This document shows positions 9,001-18,589 of a stretch of DNA of 64,000 bases, in pieces. Positions within the stretch are counted from its first letter, which is position 1. Every line of letters begins with the position of its first letter. The notes below the pieces were generated by a model, which saw only the letters and a program-made list of their open reading frames with translations, was not told the DNA's origin and made no database searches. The position numbers were made by a program, and so were the translations under genes. The DNA lies in NCBI GenBank assembly GCA_948144175.1, contig CANXME010002160.1:2951489-3015488 (forward strand), in the 5' to 3' direction. This DNA comes from Closterium sp. NIES-65. Lineage: Eukaryota; Streptophyta; Zygnematophyceae; Desmidiales; Closteriaceae.

Positions 9001-11718
9001 ACCATCCATACGACATGCCACCATCCCTACGACATGCCACCATCCATACGACATGCCACCATCCATACGACATGCCACCATCCATACGACATGCCACCAT
9101 CCATACGACATGCCACCATCCATACGACATGCCACCATCCATACGACATGCCACCATCCATACGACATGCCACCATCCATACGACATGCCACCATCCATA
9201 CGACATGCCACCATCCATACGACATGCCACCATCCATCCGCCATGCCACCATCCATCCGCCATGCCACCACACGAGCACCCAGGGCGAGGCGAAAATACC
9301 TGAGCTTGTTCGCCAATTCCTTGACTGCTCTCTCCACCTGCTCCTCGCTGCCTGTTATCTGCACACACACACGCACGGGCCACCAGGGGAGGCAGGGGAA
9401 CAAGCGGTCCGGGTGGCAAACACACGCACGCATGCACGCACATACACACACACCCCGAGAAAACGTACGGGGAAACGTGCGGACGGGGAGGGAGAGAACA
9501 AAAGGAGCTTTGAGGAGGGAGGTCGAGAATTGGAGGGCCCAAAATGGAGATAGGGGGTCGAGAATTGATGATGCACCAGGAGACAATACACCAAAGGAGC
9601 GCCCCACAAATATCACACGAGCTACGCAGAAAAACAAGAATCACAACACAAAAAGACAAACAGACAAACAAAACGAACACACCAGTTTAAAACCCATCCT
9701 TTCCCTCACGTGCAACGCCCCTCAATAAACCACGCAACCCTGCTGCACCCATCACCCTGCACCCGTTCCTCTGCGCCCGTTTCCCTGCGCACGGTCCCCT
9801 GCGCCCGCGGAAAACCGCACCTGCAAGAGGCGGTCGTGCGGCAGCGCGTACGCGCCTCGGTAGGGATCCATGCGGATGTGCGCGCCCGAGGCCTCGCGCA
9901 TCTCCTTGATGCTGGCGCCGCCCTTGCCCAGCACCACGCCCGCCTGCGAGTCCGGCACCAGCATGCTCAGCACCACCTCGTCGCCCGTGTCCTTGTGCGG
10001 CTGTGCGCGGTGGCGCGCGGTGAGAAGCGGTGGGGCGTGGCGGCGATGAGACGCGAGGGTTTAAGGGTAGGGAAGTGGACGGAGGAAGACGGGGGGAGAG
10101 GAAAGAGAGGGAGGAGGGGGGAAAAGGGAGAGGAGAGGGAAGAAGGGAATGGAAGAGGGAAGGGGAGAGGGAGGAAGGAGGGAGGCGGAGAGAGGCAGAG
10201 AGAAGAGAAGGGTGCGCGCACAAGGAGGCCAGTCGCGGCAGTCGATGCAGAAAGGTACAGAACCCGCGCCGCAGCAGCAACGCCGCCGCAACGCAGCAGC
10301 GGAAACGGCGAGTTGAGATGGCGGAAGTTTCGATGGTGAGAGGGCGGGGGAGAGAGGCGCGGAGACAGCGGGACGAGGCGTGGCGAGTCGAGTCCGCGGG
10401 AATGGAGGCACGTTGGCGCGTGTTGCAGCGGGCGCAATGGAGGACAGGGAGGGGGAAGGCGGAGGACATGGGGATCGGGGAAAGGAGGAAAAGGAAAGGG
10501 ATGATGAGGAGGAGGAAGAAACGCAGGTGGATGGTTTGGAGAATTAGGGGAGGAGAGAGGAGGTGCGGAGAGGAAAGGGGAGGAATAGAGGGGGAGTGGA
10601 GAGGAGTGGAGAGGAATCAAAAGGAAACAGGATGAGGAGGTCAGGAGGAGGCAATCACGCAGGCGAATGAGGAGGAATCAAGGAGTGGGAGGGGTGAGGA
10701 TGAAGATGCGCCTTCAGCACGCCTTCATCCCAAAGCGCGTGGTCTCCTGCGGGGGGCAATAGGTGGGCACGTGCGGGGAAAGGAGGAAGGTGGAGCGAAC
10801 ACACCAATGCAGACAGCCACACCAATGGACAGTCTGGCCTACACAACGAATTGAAACATTAAACAATCCAACTAACGGACGGGAACAAGATACAGAGTTG
10901 AAACAGAAGAGTTTGACCGAGTTGCGGCAGGTTAGACGCACAGTGAGCGCGAAGGGGTAAAGGCGAAAGAAGGCCGTCTCAGCGCATGTCGGCACCGTGC
11001 CCGGGGGATCGCGCGACGACACGATCGCCACTCGCTCCTCCAGCCGCTGCTCCGGGCGCCATGAACAGGGACGGGACAAGAAAGGGTGTTGAGAAGCAAC
11101 GCCATGCGATTTGGAAAACTTCTGAGCTGGAAAATAAGGGGGGTCTTTTTTTTTGTACTTGAAGAAAAAACGTAGTAAAATAGGTGGGTAGAACGCACCA
11201 CGGCCGAATTTGTAATCTTGATCCGCGCTCCTGAGTCGTCGCGAATGCTCTTTATGTTGGCACCCTTGTTGCCGATAATGGGGCCCATCTTGATGGCGGG
11301 AATGAGGAGCCGAAACACGACTGCGATAAAAACAGTACAAATAGAGAGCAGGTTAAGCGAGAAAAGACGAGACATGACTAGAAGAGTAAAGAGACCGGGC
11401 AAGAACGTAAAAGGAGGAGTGGACATACCTCCTGGGCCTGAGGTGTCCTGCTCCGCAGCAAGGGGTTTACCACATGCAATAGACAGCACCAAGAAAGGAA
11501 GACGTTATGCGTTTGCAGTAACTGATAACAACGTCGTGTGTGGAAGTGACAGACAGAAGAAGAAGAAGAAAAAGAAAAAAAAAAAGGGCAACGCTGAGAG
11601 CAGGACGAGGAGCGAGCGAGACGATAACGTATTCGGGTGAAGGAAATGAAATCCCGACGAAGTAACACACCTCAGCGGATCTCTTCTTCCCACGATCTAA
11701 GCTGTCGGAATCAGCCAT
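6031..11718 (-). CDS. Three-KH-domain RNA-binding protein (PEPPER/FLK/PCBP type), 10 exons
   Basis: Exons, minus strand: 11718-11671, 11447-11429, 11320-11199, 11046-10942, 9991-9821, 9358-9300, 7764-7577, 7230-7049, 6451-6395, 6081-6031. All junctions are GT-AG, phases agree, and the sum is 1002 nt, or 333 codons plus TAA. KH1 is about residues 24-92 with GNKG at 39-42, KH2 about 104-175 with GKGG at 120-123, and KH3 about 262-330 with GHGG at 277-280, each carrying the GxxG loop that contacts single-stranded RNA or DNA. Proteins of this family bind C-rich or U-rich RNA and act in splicing, stability or translation, often in the nucleus. The start MADSDSLDRGKKRSAE is the first ATG before a good donor. 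The join 10942 to 9991 is the least certain, since a small extra exon in between is possible. No break is seen, and it looks like a functional host gene. The exact subfamily is inferred. Confidence 0.82.
6290..6345. repeat. C-rich simple repeat in a KH gene intron
   Basis: Runs of ccccaccccc followed by about 20 consecutive C and then CCCCAACC, within the intron between exons 10 and 11 (G-run on the sense strand). Apart from its intron position no function is visible. Confidence 0.8.
6395..6451 (-). other. KH gene exon 10 (57 nt), end of KH3
   Basis: Encodes LKAGDTSDRLIEIQGTQAQ, the beta strand and loop of KH3 between VRVAK (exon 9) and VSAAQQLIQACLVSTN (exon 11). Acceptor CAG at 6454-6452 and donor GTCAGT from 6394. 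It completes a KH fold that neither neighbour has alone, which is why this small exon is believed. Confidence 0.85.
6600..7020. repeat. Polypurine (plus) / polypyrimidine (sense) tract in a KH gene intron
   Basis: About 400 bp is almost wholly A/G on the plus strand (gagagagagcaagagggag, gaggaaaaagaggggg), so the sense strand of the intron between exons 9 and 10 is nearly pure C/T. Long open frames across it are composition artefacts. Such tracts can form triplex DNA and give a long pyrimidine tract before the exon 10 acceptor. Confidence 0.85.
8171..9262. repeat. 19-bp minisatellite, about 57 copies, in the largest KH gene intron
   Basis: Tandem copies of ccatccatacgacatgcca without spacers. 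Variants are ccatccctacg, ccattcctacg, ccataggaca and a last pair with ccatccgccatg. The array fills most of the intron between exon 7 (ends 9300) and exon 8 (starts 7764). Because 19 is not a multiple of 3 and the unit holds no stop in several frames, both strands show long open frames (HPYDMPPSIRHATIHTTC-like) that are not genes. Confidence 0.97.
10070..10640. repeat. Second polypurine/polypyrimidine tract in the KH gene
   Basis: Mostly A/G on the plus strand (gagagggaagaagggaatgg, gaggaggaggaag), in the intron between exon 4 (10942) and the KH2 exon (9991). It mirrors the tract at 6600-7020. Proline- and serine-rich translations of the minus strand here look like composition effects. Confidence 0.75.
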
Positions 11719-12179
11719 GGAGATCTGCAACGAATAAGTGATCTACAAGATACAAAATCTGGCGAAGGAAACAACAGCAACTGCAAGTGTCACCGTAATT
11801 GGAGCAGAGCACGCCAAGCGAAGATGCTAGAAGTTTCAGCAAGTGCAGAGGGTTTTGGGGGGATGGAGCAAATGAAGGAATGGGCGTAGGCAAGAAGTGG
11901 ATGGGGAGGAGGGGGTTGGATTGGGGTTTACTTGCTGTATGGGTCCCAACATTTGCGACTCGCGAAATTAGCGAAGAGCCAGGAACTACAAGAGCAACCA
12001 CACATTTTTTCGCCCTGACGTCCGACCCACTAAGGAAAAGCCCTACTACGAATTGAATACCACTTGTCTGGTGATAACAGCAAAGACTACATAATGTGCA
12101 CGTTCTTTGTTTCTATTCAATGGTCAATTCTTGTTCAATTCACGTCCTTCAAACCCCTTCATGTCCAGCCCGCTCATTC
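11719..12179. promoter_or_regulatory. Upstream region of the KH gene; promoter expected, no element assigned
   Basis: Unique lower-GC sequence between the KH gene start and the copia-3 target duplication. As the only host DNA directly upstream it should hold the 5' untranslated region and promoter. I cannot identify a TATA box or named factor site with confidence. Copia-3 inserted about 460 bp upstream of the start codon. Confidence 0.4.
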
Positions 12180-12184
12180 ATCAC

Positions 12185-12294
12185 TGTCAGAATGAGGAAT
12201 GGTGTTTCCATTGATGTTGGTTGGGGTACATATGACAAACCCTAACTTCTGTACCCCCTAACACAAACCTCACTACAGGCTACAACATTTGACA
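12185..12294 (-). repeat. copia-3 3' LTR
   Basis: A 110-bp LTR with inverted ends TGTCA...TGACA. It matches 19261-19317 plus 26875-26927 and the copia-7 and copia-8 LTRs. Target duplication atcac lies just outside at 12180-12184. Confidence 0.93.
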
Positions 12295-12304
12295 CACCCC
12301 CATA

Positions 12305-12425
12305 GCCTAAGTGAGGGGTGTCTAGCAAAATCAAAAAGAGTACGGTCACAAGACCAGTCCAAAAGAAAACAAAGCTCAGGGTGGATCACAACGTCACCAC
12401 ACACTCTGAGCACAAGCAACAGTGG
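12305..12425 (-). other. copia-3 3' untranslated tail with the shared motif
   Basis: On the minus strand, between the stop codon region and the purine tract, lies gtgtggtgac-n-ttgtgatccaccctgagctt. Almost the same words occur before the 3' LTRs of copia-1, copia-4, copia-6, copia-8 and TRIM-2. It is non-coding. A role in packaging or 3' processing is inference from the conservation only. Confidence 0.85.
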
Positions 12426-12497
12426 CCACAAGGCCAATCCAAGAGATCACGAGTATATATAGCAAGTGTACAGACGAAGCAGGCAATAAACTCAAGT

Positions 12498-15400
12498 CTA
12501 CACATGACTAGAACCTGTATCAACAAGGCCTAACTGCACACAACACCTCTGGTGGTCACAAGGCGGAAGCGCCTTGGTGAAGATGTCTGCAGTGTTGGCC
12601 TCAGACTCCACGAACTCGAAGCGAGCCTGTCCACGTCTCTGCAACTCTCGCAGAAGAAAGTACCTGACGTGAATGTGCTTCACTCTGCTCTCCAGTCGCG
12701 GCTCACGACAGAGGAGGATCGACGCCTTGTTGTCAGTAAACAAGGTCGGTGCAGAGCTCGGCCGCTCACCAAGGTCGGCGAGCAAGAAGGTCAACCACCG
12801 CAACTCCTGTGCCGCCATGGCACCAGCGTAAATCTCAGCCTCAGCTGTAGAGGTCGAGACAGAAGAGGAGCGCGTGGAACGCCAGGAAACAGCTCCAGAA
12901 CCCAGACTGAAATAGTACCCCTGAGTAGACCTGTGAGTCTCAGCGTCGTCAGCGTAAGAGGAGTCACAGTGACCAGTGAGTACGACAGACTGCTGCCCTC
13001 CAAGAACTAGCCCCACGCCTGATGTAGTCGCTAGGTACTTCGCCACCCTCACAGCTGCCGTCCAGTGAACAGGACGGTGTCTCCCTGGCGCAACAAAGCG
13101 CGCAAGGATGCTGAGAGGGAAGGCGAGGTCCGGGCGAGTACAAGTCATCAGGTACATGAGGCAACCCACAAGCTCTGCGTAGGGACCACTAGGCTCAAAC
13201 GGCTCGTCAGGAAAGGGACCAGTGAGTCTGTGGTCAACAGCGAGAGGTGTGCGCTGTACGGTGGAGTGCTGAAGCCCGAACCGCTGAAGGACCTGCTGCA
13301 CCATGTGTGACTGTGAGAGTGTAATGGTGCGAGCGGCTCTGTCCCTGGTGATCTGCAGGCCAAGGTAGTGGCGCAGCTCACCAAGATCAGTGCACGTGTG
13401 TCTCTTCTGCAGTTCGGACTTCACGTCTGCCAAAGCAACCCTGTCCGGAGTGGCGAAAACGAGGTCGTCGACGTAGACCAGAACAAAGAACGGTGTGGAG
13501 CCACGACGAACGAACAGCGACGGGTCGGCAGAAGACGGCTGGAACCCAAGGTCAGAGAGGGTAGAACGCAGAGTGTCGTGCCACTCGCGAGGGGCCTGGC
13601 GAAGACCGTAAACAGGTCGCCTCAGCCTCCACTGGGTCCCAGGAGGGAAAGTGCCAGTGAAGGCCGAGGGACGACGCAACCAGACCTCCTCGTGTAGGCT
13701 GCCCTGAAGGAAAGCAGTGGAGAAGTCGAGAGAGTGTAACTCGTAGTCTCTCTGTGCTGCTACGTGTAGTAACACCCGAAGAGTGGTCATCTTCGGGGTA
13801 GGTGCGAAGGTCTGAAAGAAGTCAACTCCCTCGCGCTGACTGAAACCTCTAGCCACGTAGCGCGCCTTGAAGACCGGGGGAGATCCCGGTGGCCGCTTCA
13901 CCCTGTAGATCCACATGCTGTCGACTACGTTCGCCCCAGGGGGGGGAACCTCATCGACGTAGGTGCCTGTGGATCTGTAGGAGGCCATCTCTGCGTCCAT
14001 GGCAGCTCTCCACTGAGATGCCCAAGGCCCTGACACTGCCTCAGCGTAAGTGCGAGGAGTCGGAATGTCAAGGGCGTCGGGGTCACCCTCAGGGGCGAGG
14101 AGCATGGCACAGAGATGAGGGGAAGCGGCCGCCAGGAACTCTAGCTCAAACTGCCTGTCCTCTAGGGCGTCACAGCCAAGGGCAGACACACCCCCGACGG
14201 CCAGAGGACTGGTAGGAGGAGCAGCCACAAGCGTGGTGGCGTAGTCAAGGCGGCGGGTAGCAGCAAAGTCAGTGACCGCGGCAGTAAGAGCAGACACAGA
14301 GGACACAGAGGCACGAGGGTGAGTAACAAGAGAGGCGAGAACACGAGAGAGAACAGGACGGTACGTGCGGTAGTAGTCAGTGACAGGAGCAGGGAGCGAC
14401 ATGGTGAGGGCCGACTCAGGAGGAGACGGAAGCACAGACTGAGACGGACGAGGTGGACTGGAACAAAGTAAGGCAGTACGAAGGTCAGTGAAGGGAACAG
14501 GAGACGAGGGACGAGCACGAGGGGAGCGACGAGTAGCCCAAGAACGAGACGGAGGAGGAGAGGACAAAGGCGGAGAACTAGAGAAAACAGCGGGGGAGGA
14601 GTCAGGCGGAGGAAACGTGGGACCGTAGACAGGAGGAGAGGCGGAGGAGGGAGGAGAAGGGGAGGGGAGACCAAGGGCCCGAAGACCCGAGACAGGAGGA
14701 GGAAGTGGCTGCTGCTGCTGCGGCTGCGACTGCTGCTGCTGCGGACGCGGCTGCTGCTGGGACTGCTGCTCCTGCGGGTCCAGCTGCTGCTGCTGCTCCG
14801 CCAGCCGCTGTAACTCCCTCTCCTCTCTCTCCAACTCCAGCTGCTCGTCACGCGCACGGCGAACACGAGCCTGGTGCCTAGTCGGGTAGGGGTGGGGGGG
14901 CGGAGTAGTGTCCGAAGCAGCGGCAGCTCCAGAGTCAACCCCCGAAGAACCAGGCGCACCACCCCCAGAGGCAGCACTAACACTAGCTCCAGACCCAGGC
15001 GCACCAGAACCCGAAGCAGGCGCACCCTCACCCCCAGAGGGAGCACCCCCAGAGTCCGCGCGGCCAGCACCGGCTCCCGGACGACAAGAGTCCTCTGCAC
15101 CCACCGGGTCAGCTCCAACTCCAGAACCAGAAACTCCAGCTCCAACTCCAGCACCCCCAGAGCCAGAAACTCCAGTGCCTACTCCAGCTCCACCTCCAGC
15201 TCCAACACCAGCTCCAACTCCAGCACCCCCAGAACAAGAAACCGGTACAGGAACAGGCGCAGCACCAACCTCTCGAGAGCTAGCACCAGCGGCACGCTGC
15301 GAGGAGGACTGTGGGGAGGGAGGCTGTACCGGAGGGGCTACCGAAGGAGGAGGGGTAGCCTGGGACACACCTGACGGGGCTGGGCCAGGGGGGGGAGGCT

Positions 15401-18400
15401 GTACCAGGGGAGCAGGAGGGGGAGCGGCAGTCAGGAAGAGGGGGGGAGGAGGAACCGGGAGACCTCGACTGGGGTACCTGACGTAGTACGGAGTGGACTC
15501 CTCGAAACGGACGTCACGGGAGTCAAAGAACCGGTGAGAGGGAGGGTGGTAAAAGGTGAAGTCAGAGGAGTCCTCAGGGAAACCAAGGAAGACACAGGGG
15601 ACGGCACGAGGCGAGAGCTTGTCCGCGGAGGTGTCGCGGACAAGAGCCAAGCACCCCCAGACACGAAACCGCGACGCAACACCAGGGGACCCTGTCCAAA
15701 GACTGGTCGGTGAAACCTCTGGTCGAGAGACACGTGGCCAGAGGTTCAGCTGGTGCGCGGCGTACCTGACCGCGTAGGGCCACAGAAAATGGGGGGCACA
15801 GGCGTGAGTCAGGGAGGTGCGGGCGATCTCCATGACCAGGCCTATGCGGCGCTCAGCAACCCCATTCTGCTGTGGGGACTCTGGAAGCGTCCAGGACTGA
15901 CGAATGCCCTGCTCGCGACAGAATCCAGCGAGAATGCCGGAGCGAAACTCACCCCCACGGTCGGAGTGGAGACAGCTGACACGACGACCACGAGTGTCCT
16001 CGGTGGTGAGCAACCACCTGATCAGCGTAGAAGTCACCTCAGACTTCTTCGCCAGTGGGAACACTGTGGTGTAGCGGGAGAAGTCGTCAACGACCACCAG
16101 AAAGTAACGCTCACGCTCAGGGCCTAGACGAGGGGCGGGGCCCCAGACGTCCAAGTGAAGCGTCTCAAAAGGCTCGGTGGCCGGACGAAGGGAGGAGGAG
16201 TGAGGGGTGGCGCGCAGCCTACCCTCGACGCAGGGACGACACGGCGGCGCAAGCGAAGGCGGCAGCGACGGCAAGACACGTGGGAGGCCTAGGACAAGAC
16301 GCTGACTAGACATAGCGCGCAGACGAGGAAGGGACGGGTGCCCCATCCGGTGGTGCCACAGAACGGTGGGGTGGGCAAGCGACCGGCAGGAGCACGACGC
16401 AGCGACTGGAACAGACGTAGGAACCTGACACGACACAGACACCTGGGGGGACGAAGCAACCTGGTGAGACACGGGGACCCGAACGGGGGGGGGAACCGGG
16501 GGCAGTGGCAGTAGGGGGGGCTGCTGGTGCGGCCGCTGGTGCTGGTGCTGCTGCTGCTGCTGCTGCTGCTGCGGCTGCGGCTGCTGCTGCTGCTGCGGCT
16601 GCTGCTGCGGCGCACGCGGGCCAGTGTGAAGAGTGTAGAGACCCGAGCCCGGCTCAGCAGTAAAGGTAGCAAGAGGCTGGTAAGAGTCTCCGTCAACACA
16701 CACCGCAGTCTCTCCAGAAGGCTCAAACCACACACCCACGTGCTGACTCACGAGGGGTCGCACGCCCACCAAGTTCCGGGAGAACGAGGGGACGTGAAAC
16801 CCAGTGAGAGACCCGGAGGGAGCAGCAGGACACGGTAAAGTGGTAGTGTGACGGGCAGTGACTGGTCCCGTAGTGGGATCAGCCAACGCTACAGAAACAG
16901 GCGCAGGAAGTGGTGTAAGTGTCGTGCTGTCCCGGAAGAAGCAGTGGGAGGCTCCAGAGTCCAGTGTGAACGACAGCGAAGCGTCCCCTGAGGTAGTCGC
17001 TGGTCTAGAGTCTACACAAGTACCTACACTAGCAACAGGCAACTGAGAAAGACTAGCACCTAAGCTAACAACACCAGAGTAAACAGAGTCAGAAACACTA
17101 GAGTCAACAACAGCATACATAGCATGAGGAGCACTAATCAGATCAACTAACTGCTCAGCAGACATGCCCCACAGAGCGGAGCCGTAGCGCTGAACCAGAG
17201 GAAGCCAGTCAGGAGCAGGACCGCCAACCCCGTAGGTCAACCGGACCGTGTCAGTGAGCTGAGCAAAGCACTGACCAGGGGGGTGAAAGCGGCCACAAGG
17301 GTGGCCCCGACGAGGACCTGTCTGAACCTGGTAGGGGCAGGGAGGGTAAGCCGCACCGCGCTGGGGCTGACGCAGCCCCGACCCCGGAGCCAGCTGCTGA
17401 CGCTGCTGCTGCTGAGGCTGCTGGGAGGAAAGGGGCTGCTGCTGCTGCTGAAGGTGCTGCTGACGCTGAGCCTGGTACCACGCCGCTGCTCCACCTAGCG
17501 GGGCCGGCAGTACAGGAGGCGACTGACGAGCTCGGGGGTCGCCGCCATCAGCAGGTGCAGTGGAGTCACCAGCCGCTGCACGAGGGGTCTCTCCAGACGC
17601 TGCACTCCCACCACCCCCAGTCGCAACAGCACCCCCACTACCTCCGCTACCTCCGCCTCCATCTCCACCAGAACCACCTTTCTTGCCCCCCCTGCCGCGG
17701 GACCGCGACGCAGTCGTAACAGCAGCCGCAGTCGCGTCAGTAGCGGCAGTGGCAAGAGAGGCAGTGAAGGTGGGTAACTGCGGGACTGTGCACCCGTGGA
17801 AGAGTGGGGGGGACACAGTACCAGAGGAGGCAGCTACCGAACGAAGGTTGCTCTCGACGTCCTTGAGTGCAGACTCAAGGACCTCGATAGTCAGCTCACT
17901 AGGGTGCTTCAGCAGAAACGCGTCACGAACGGAGGCAAGGCGGTCAGGGAGGCTAGTGGCGATGAAATAGACAGTGATCGCCATGGGGGGAGGAAGCAGT
18001 GTAAGCTGTGCCTCAGTGCAAGCAGCGCGGTAACTAGCGTCGAGCGAGCGGAGGTGAGCGATCAAGTCAGCAGAGCGCTCAAACGAGGCAAGATCAGGAA
18101 ACAGGAACGGGAGGAAAAGACGGCCAAGAGAGACAGTAGCGGGAGTAGAGTAGCGGGCCTTAATCGCAGTGAGGTACGCAGCAGCGGTGCGAACCTGAGT
18201 AAAGTGGACCTCCTCGGACTCAGGGAGGAGGCTGCTGAGTGCGATGCAGGCCACAGCGTCACGCGACGTCCAAGCCGTCCGGTCAGCGCGCTGACGGGCA
18301 AAGCGAGCCGTAGCAGCGTCGTCAGGAACAGGGCCTAAAGCTGTAGGCTCGGGGGGCTCAGGGAGGTCACCAGTAGCGTGTGACCAGAGGGTCTCGCCCC

Positions 18401-18503
18401 CCTGGACCTGACTCTCTAACAGACGGCGAGCGCGAAGAAGCCAGACGGAAAAGTCAAGGGGTCTACCGTCAGCGTCGAAACGAAGAACTCGCGGAGTCGC
18501 CAT
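12498..18503 (-). CDS. copia-3 Gag-Pol polyprotein, about 2001 residues, looks whole
   Basis: One open frame from ATG at 18503 (MATPRVLRFDADGRPLDF). In order: Gag region (about 1-250) with the copia/UBN2 character, Gly-rich and Gln-rich tracts, a Cys/His cluster (CPYQ...CGRFHPPGQC), protease with DSGAS near residue 513, a poly-Gln stretch, GAG-pre-integrase (WHHRMGHPSLPRLR, near 714), integrase core (LDVWGPA, HSDRGGEF, QQNGVAERRIG, about 780-885), a long Ser/Pro/Gln linker, RT (FKARYVARGFSQ to VYVDDLVFA, YVDD near 1675) and RNase H (TAEAEIYAGAMAAQELRW, ANTADIFTKALP). Gag and Pol share one frame, as usual for copia. Expression is not known. The Gag boundary is inferred. Confidence 0.92.
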   Translation of the reverse strand: MATPRVLRFDADGRPLDFSVWLLRARRLLESQVQGGETLWSHATGDLPEPPEPTALGPVPDDAATARFARQRADRTAWTSRDAVACIALSSLLPESEEVHFTQVRTAAAYLTAIKARYSTPATVSLGRLFLPFLFPDLASFERSADLIAHLRSLDASYRAACTEAQLTLLPPPMAITVYFIATSLPDRLASVRDAFLLKHPSELTIEVLESALKDVESNLRSVAASSGTVSPPLFHGCTVPQLPTFTASLATAATDATAAAVTTASRSRGRGGKKGGSGGDGGGGSGGSGGAVATGGGGSAASGETPRAAAGDSTAPADGGDPRARQSPPVLPAPLGGAAAWYQAQRQQHLQQQQQPLSSQQPQQQQRQQLAPGSGLRQPQRGAAYPPCPYQVQTGPRRGHPCGRFHPPGQCFAQLTDTVRLTYGVGGPAPDWLPLVQRYGSALWGMSAEQLVDLISAPHAMYAVVDSSVSDSVYSGVVSLGASLSQLPVASVGTCVDSRPATTSGDASLSFTLDSGASHCFFRDSTTLTPLPAPVSVALADPTTGPVTARHTTTLPCPAAPSGSLTGFHVPSFSRNLVGVRPLVSQHVGVWFEPSGETAVCVDGDSYQPLATFTAEPGSGLYTLHTGPRAPQQQPQQQQQPQPQQQQQQQQHQHQRPHQQPPLLPLPPVPPPVRVPVSHQVASSPQVSVSCQVPTSVPVAASCSCRSLAHPTVLWHHRMGHPSLPRLRAMSSQRLVLGLPRVLPSLPPSLAPPCRPCVEGRLRATPHSSSLRPATEPFETLHLDVWGPAPRLGPERERYFLVVVDDFSRYTTVFPLAKKSEVTSTLIRWLLTTEDTRGRRVSCLHSDRGGEFRSGILAGFCREQGIRQSWTLPESPQQNGVAERRIGLVMEIARTSLTHACAPHFLWPYAVRYAAHQLNLWPRVSRPEVSPTSLWTGSPGVASRFRVWGCLALVRDTSADKLSPRAVPCVFLGFPEDSSDFTFYHPPSHRFFDSRDVRFEESTPYYVRYPSRGLPVPPPPLFLTAAPPPAPLVQPPPPGPAPSGVSQATPPPSVAPPVQPPSPQSSSQRAAGASSREVGAAPVPVPVSCSGGAGVGAGVGAGGGAGVGTGVSGSGGAGVGAGVSGSGVGADPVGAEDSCRPGAGAGRADSGGAPSGGEGAPASGSGAPGSGASVSAASGGGAPGSSGVDSGAAAASDTTPPPHPYPTRHQARVRRARDEQLELEREERELQRLAEQQQQLDPQEQQSQQQPRPQQQQSQPQQQQPLPPPVSGLRALGLPSPSPPSSASPPVYGPTFPPPDSSPAVFSSSPPLSSPPPSRSWATRRSPRARPSSPVPFTDLRTALLCSSPPRPSQSVLPSPPESALTMSLPAPVTDYYRTYRPVLSRVLASLVTHPRASVSSVSALTAAVTDFAATRRLDYATTLVAAPPTSPLAVGGVSALGCDALEDRQFELEFLAAASPHLCAMLLAPEGDPDALDIPTPRTYAEAVSGPWASQWRAAMDAEMASYRSTGTYVDEVPPPGANVVDSMWIYRVKRPPGSPPVFKARYVARGFSQREGVDFFQTFAPTPKMTTLRVLLHVAAQRDYELHSLDFSTAFLQGSLHEEVWLRRPSAFTGTFPPGTQWRLRRPVYGLRQAPREWHDTLRSTLSDLGFQPSSADPSLFVRRGSTPFFVLVYVDDLVFATPDRVALADVKSELQKRHTCTDLGELRHYLGLQITRDRAARTITLSQSHMVQQVLQRFGLQHSTVQRTPLAVDHRLTGPFPDEPFEPSGPYAELVGCLMYLMTCTRPDLAFPLSILARFVAPGRHRPVHWTAAVRVAKYLATTSGVGLVLGGQQSVVLTGHCDSSYADDAETHRSTQGYYFSLGSGAVSWRSTRSSSVSTSTAEAEIYAGAMAAQELRWLTFLLADLGERPSSAPTLFTDNKASILLCREPRLESRVKHIHVRYFLLRELQRRGQARFEFVESEANTADIFTKALPPCDHQRCCVQLGLVDTGSSHV

Positions 18504-18589
18504 AGTGAGGACTAAAGCGAACGAACAGGCGAGTAACAACCGGGGGGGAAGAGGACTCAGTCGCAGCGGAAGAGCGGGCTAGAGCGACG

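Noticed and set aside
8171-9262. CRISPR-like array
   Set aside because: Units are contiguous, with no spacers, in a eukaryotic intron.
8048-9728. Long overlapping open frames of 300-500 residues on both strands (HPYDMPPSIRHATIHTTC and WWHVVWMVACRMDGGMSYG repeats)
   Set aside because: They are translations of the 19-bp minisatellite, which lacks stops in several frames. The KH gene exons on either side show that it is intronic.
10655-10760. An additional KH gene exon after the cag at about 10753 (minus)
   Set aside because: A good acceptor-like site is present, but no donor keeps the phase with both neighbours. The direct join 10942 to 9991 keeps the frame and the KH order.
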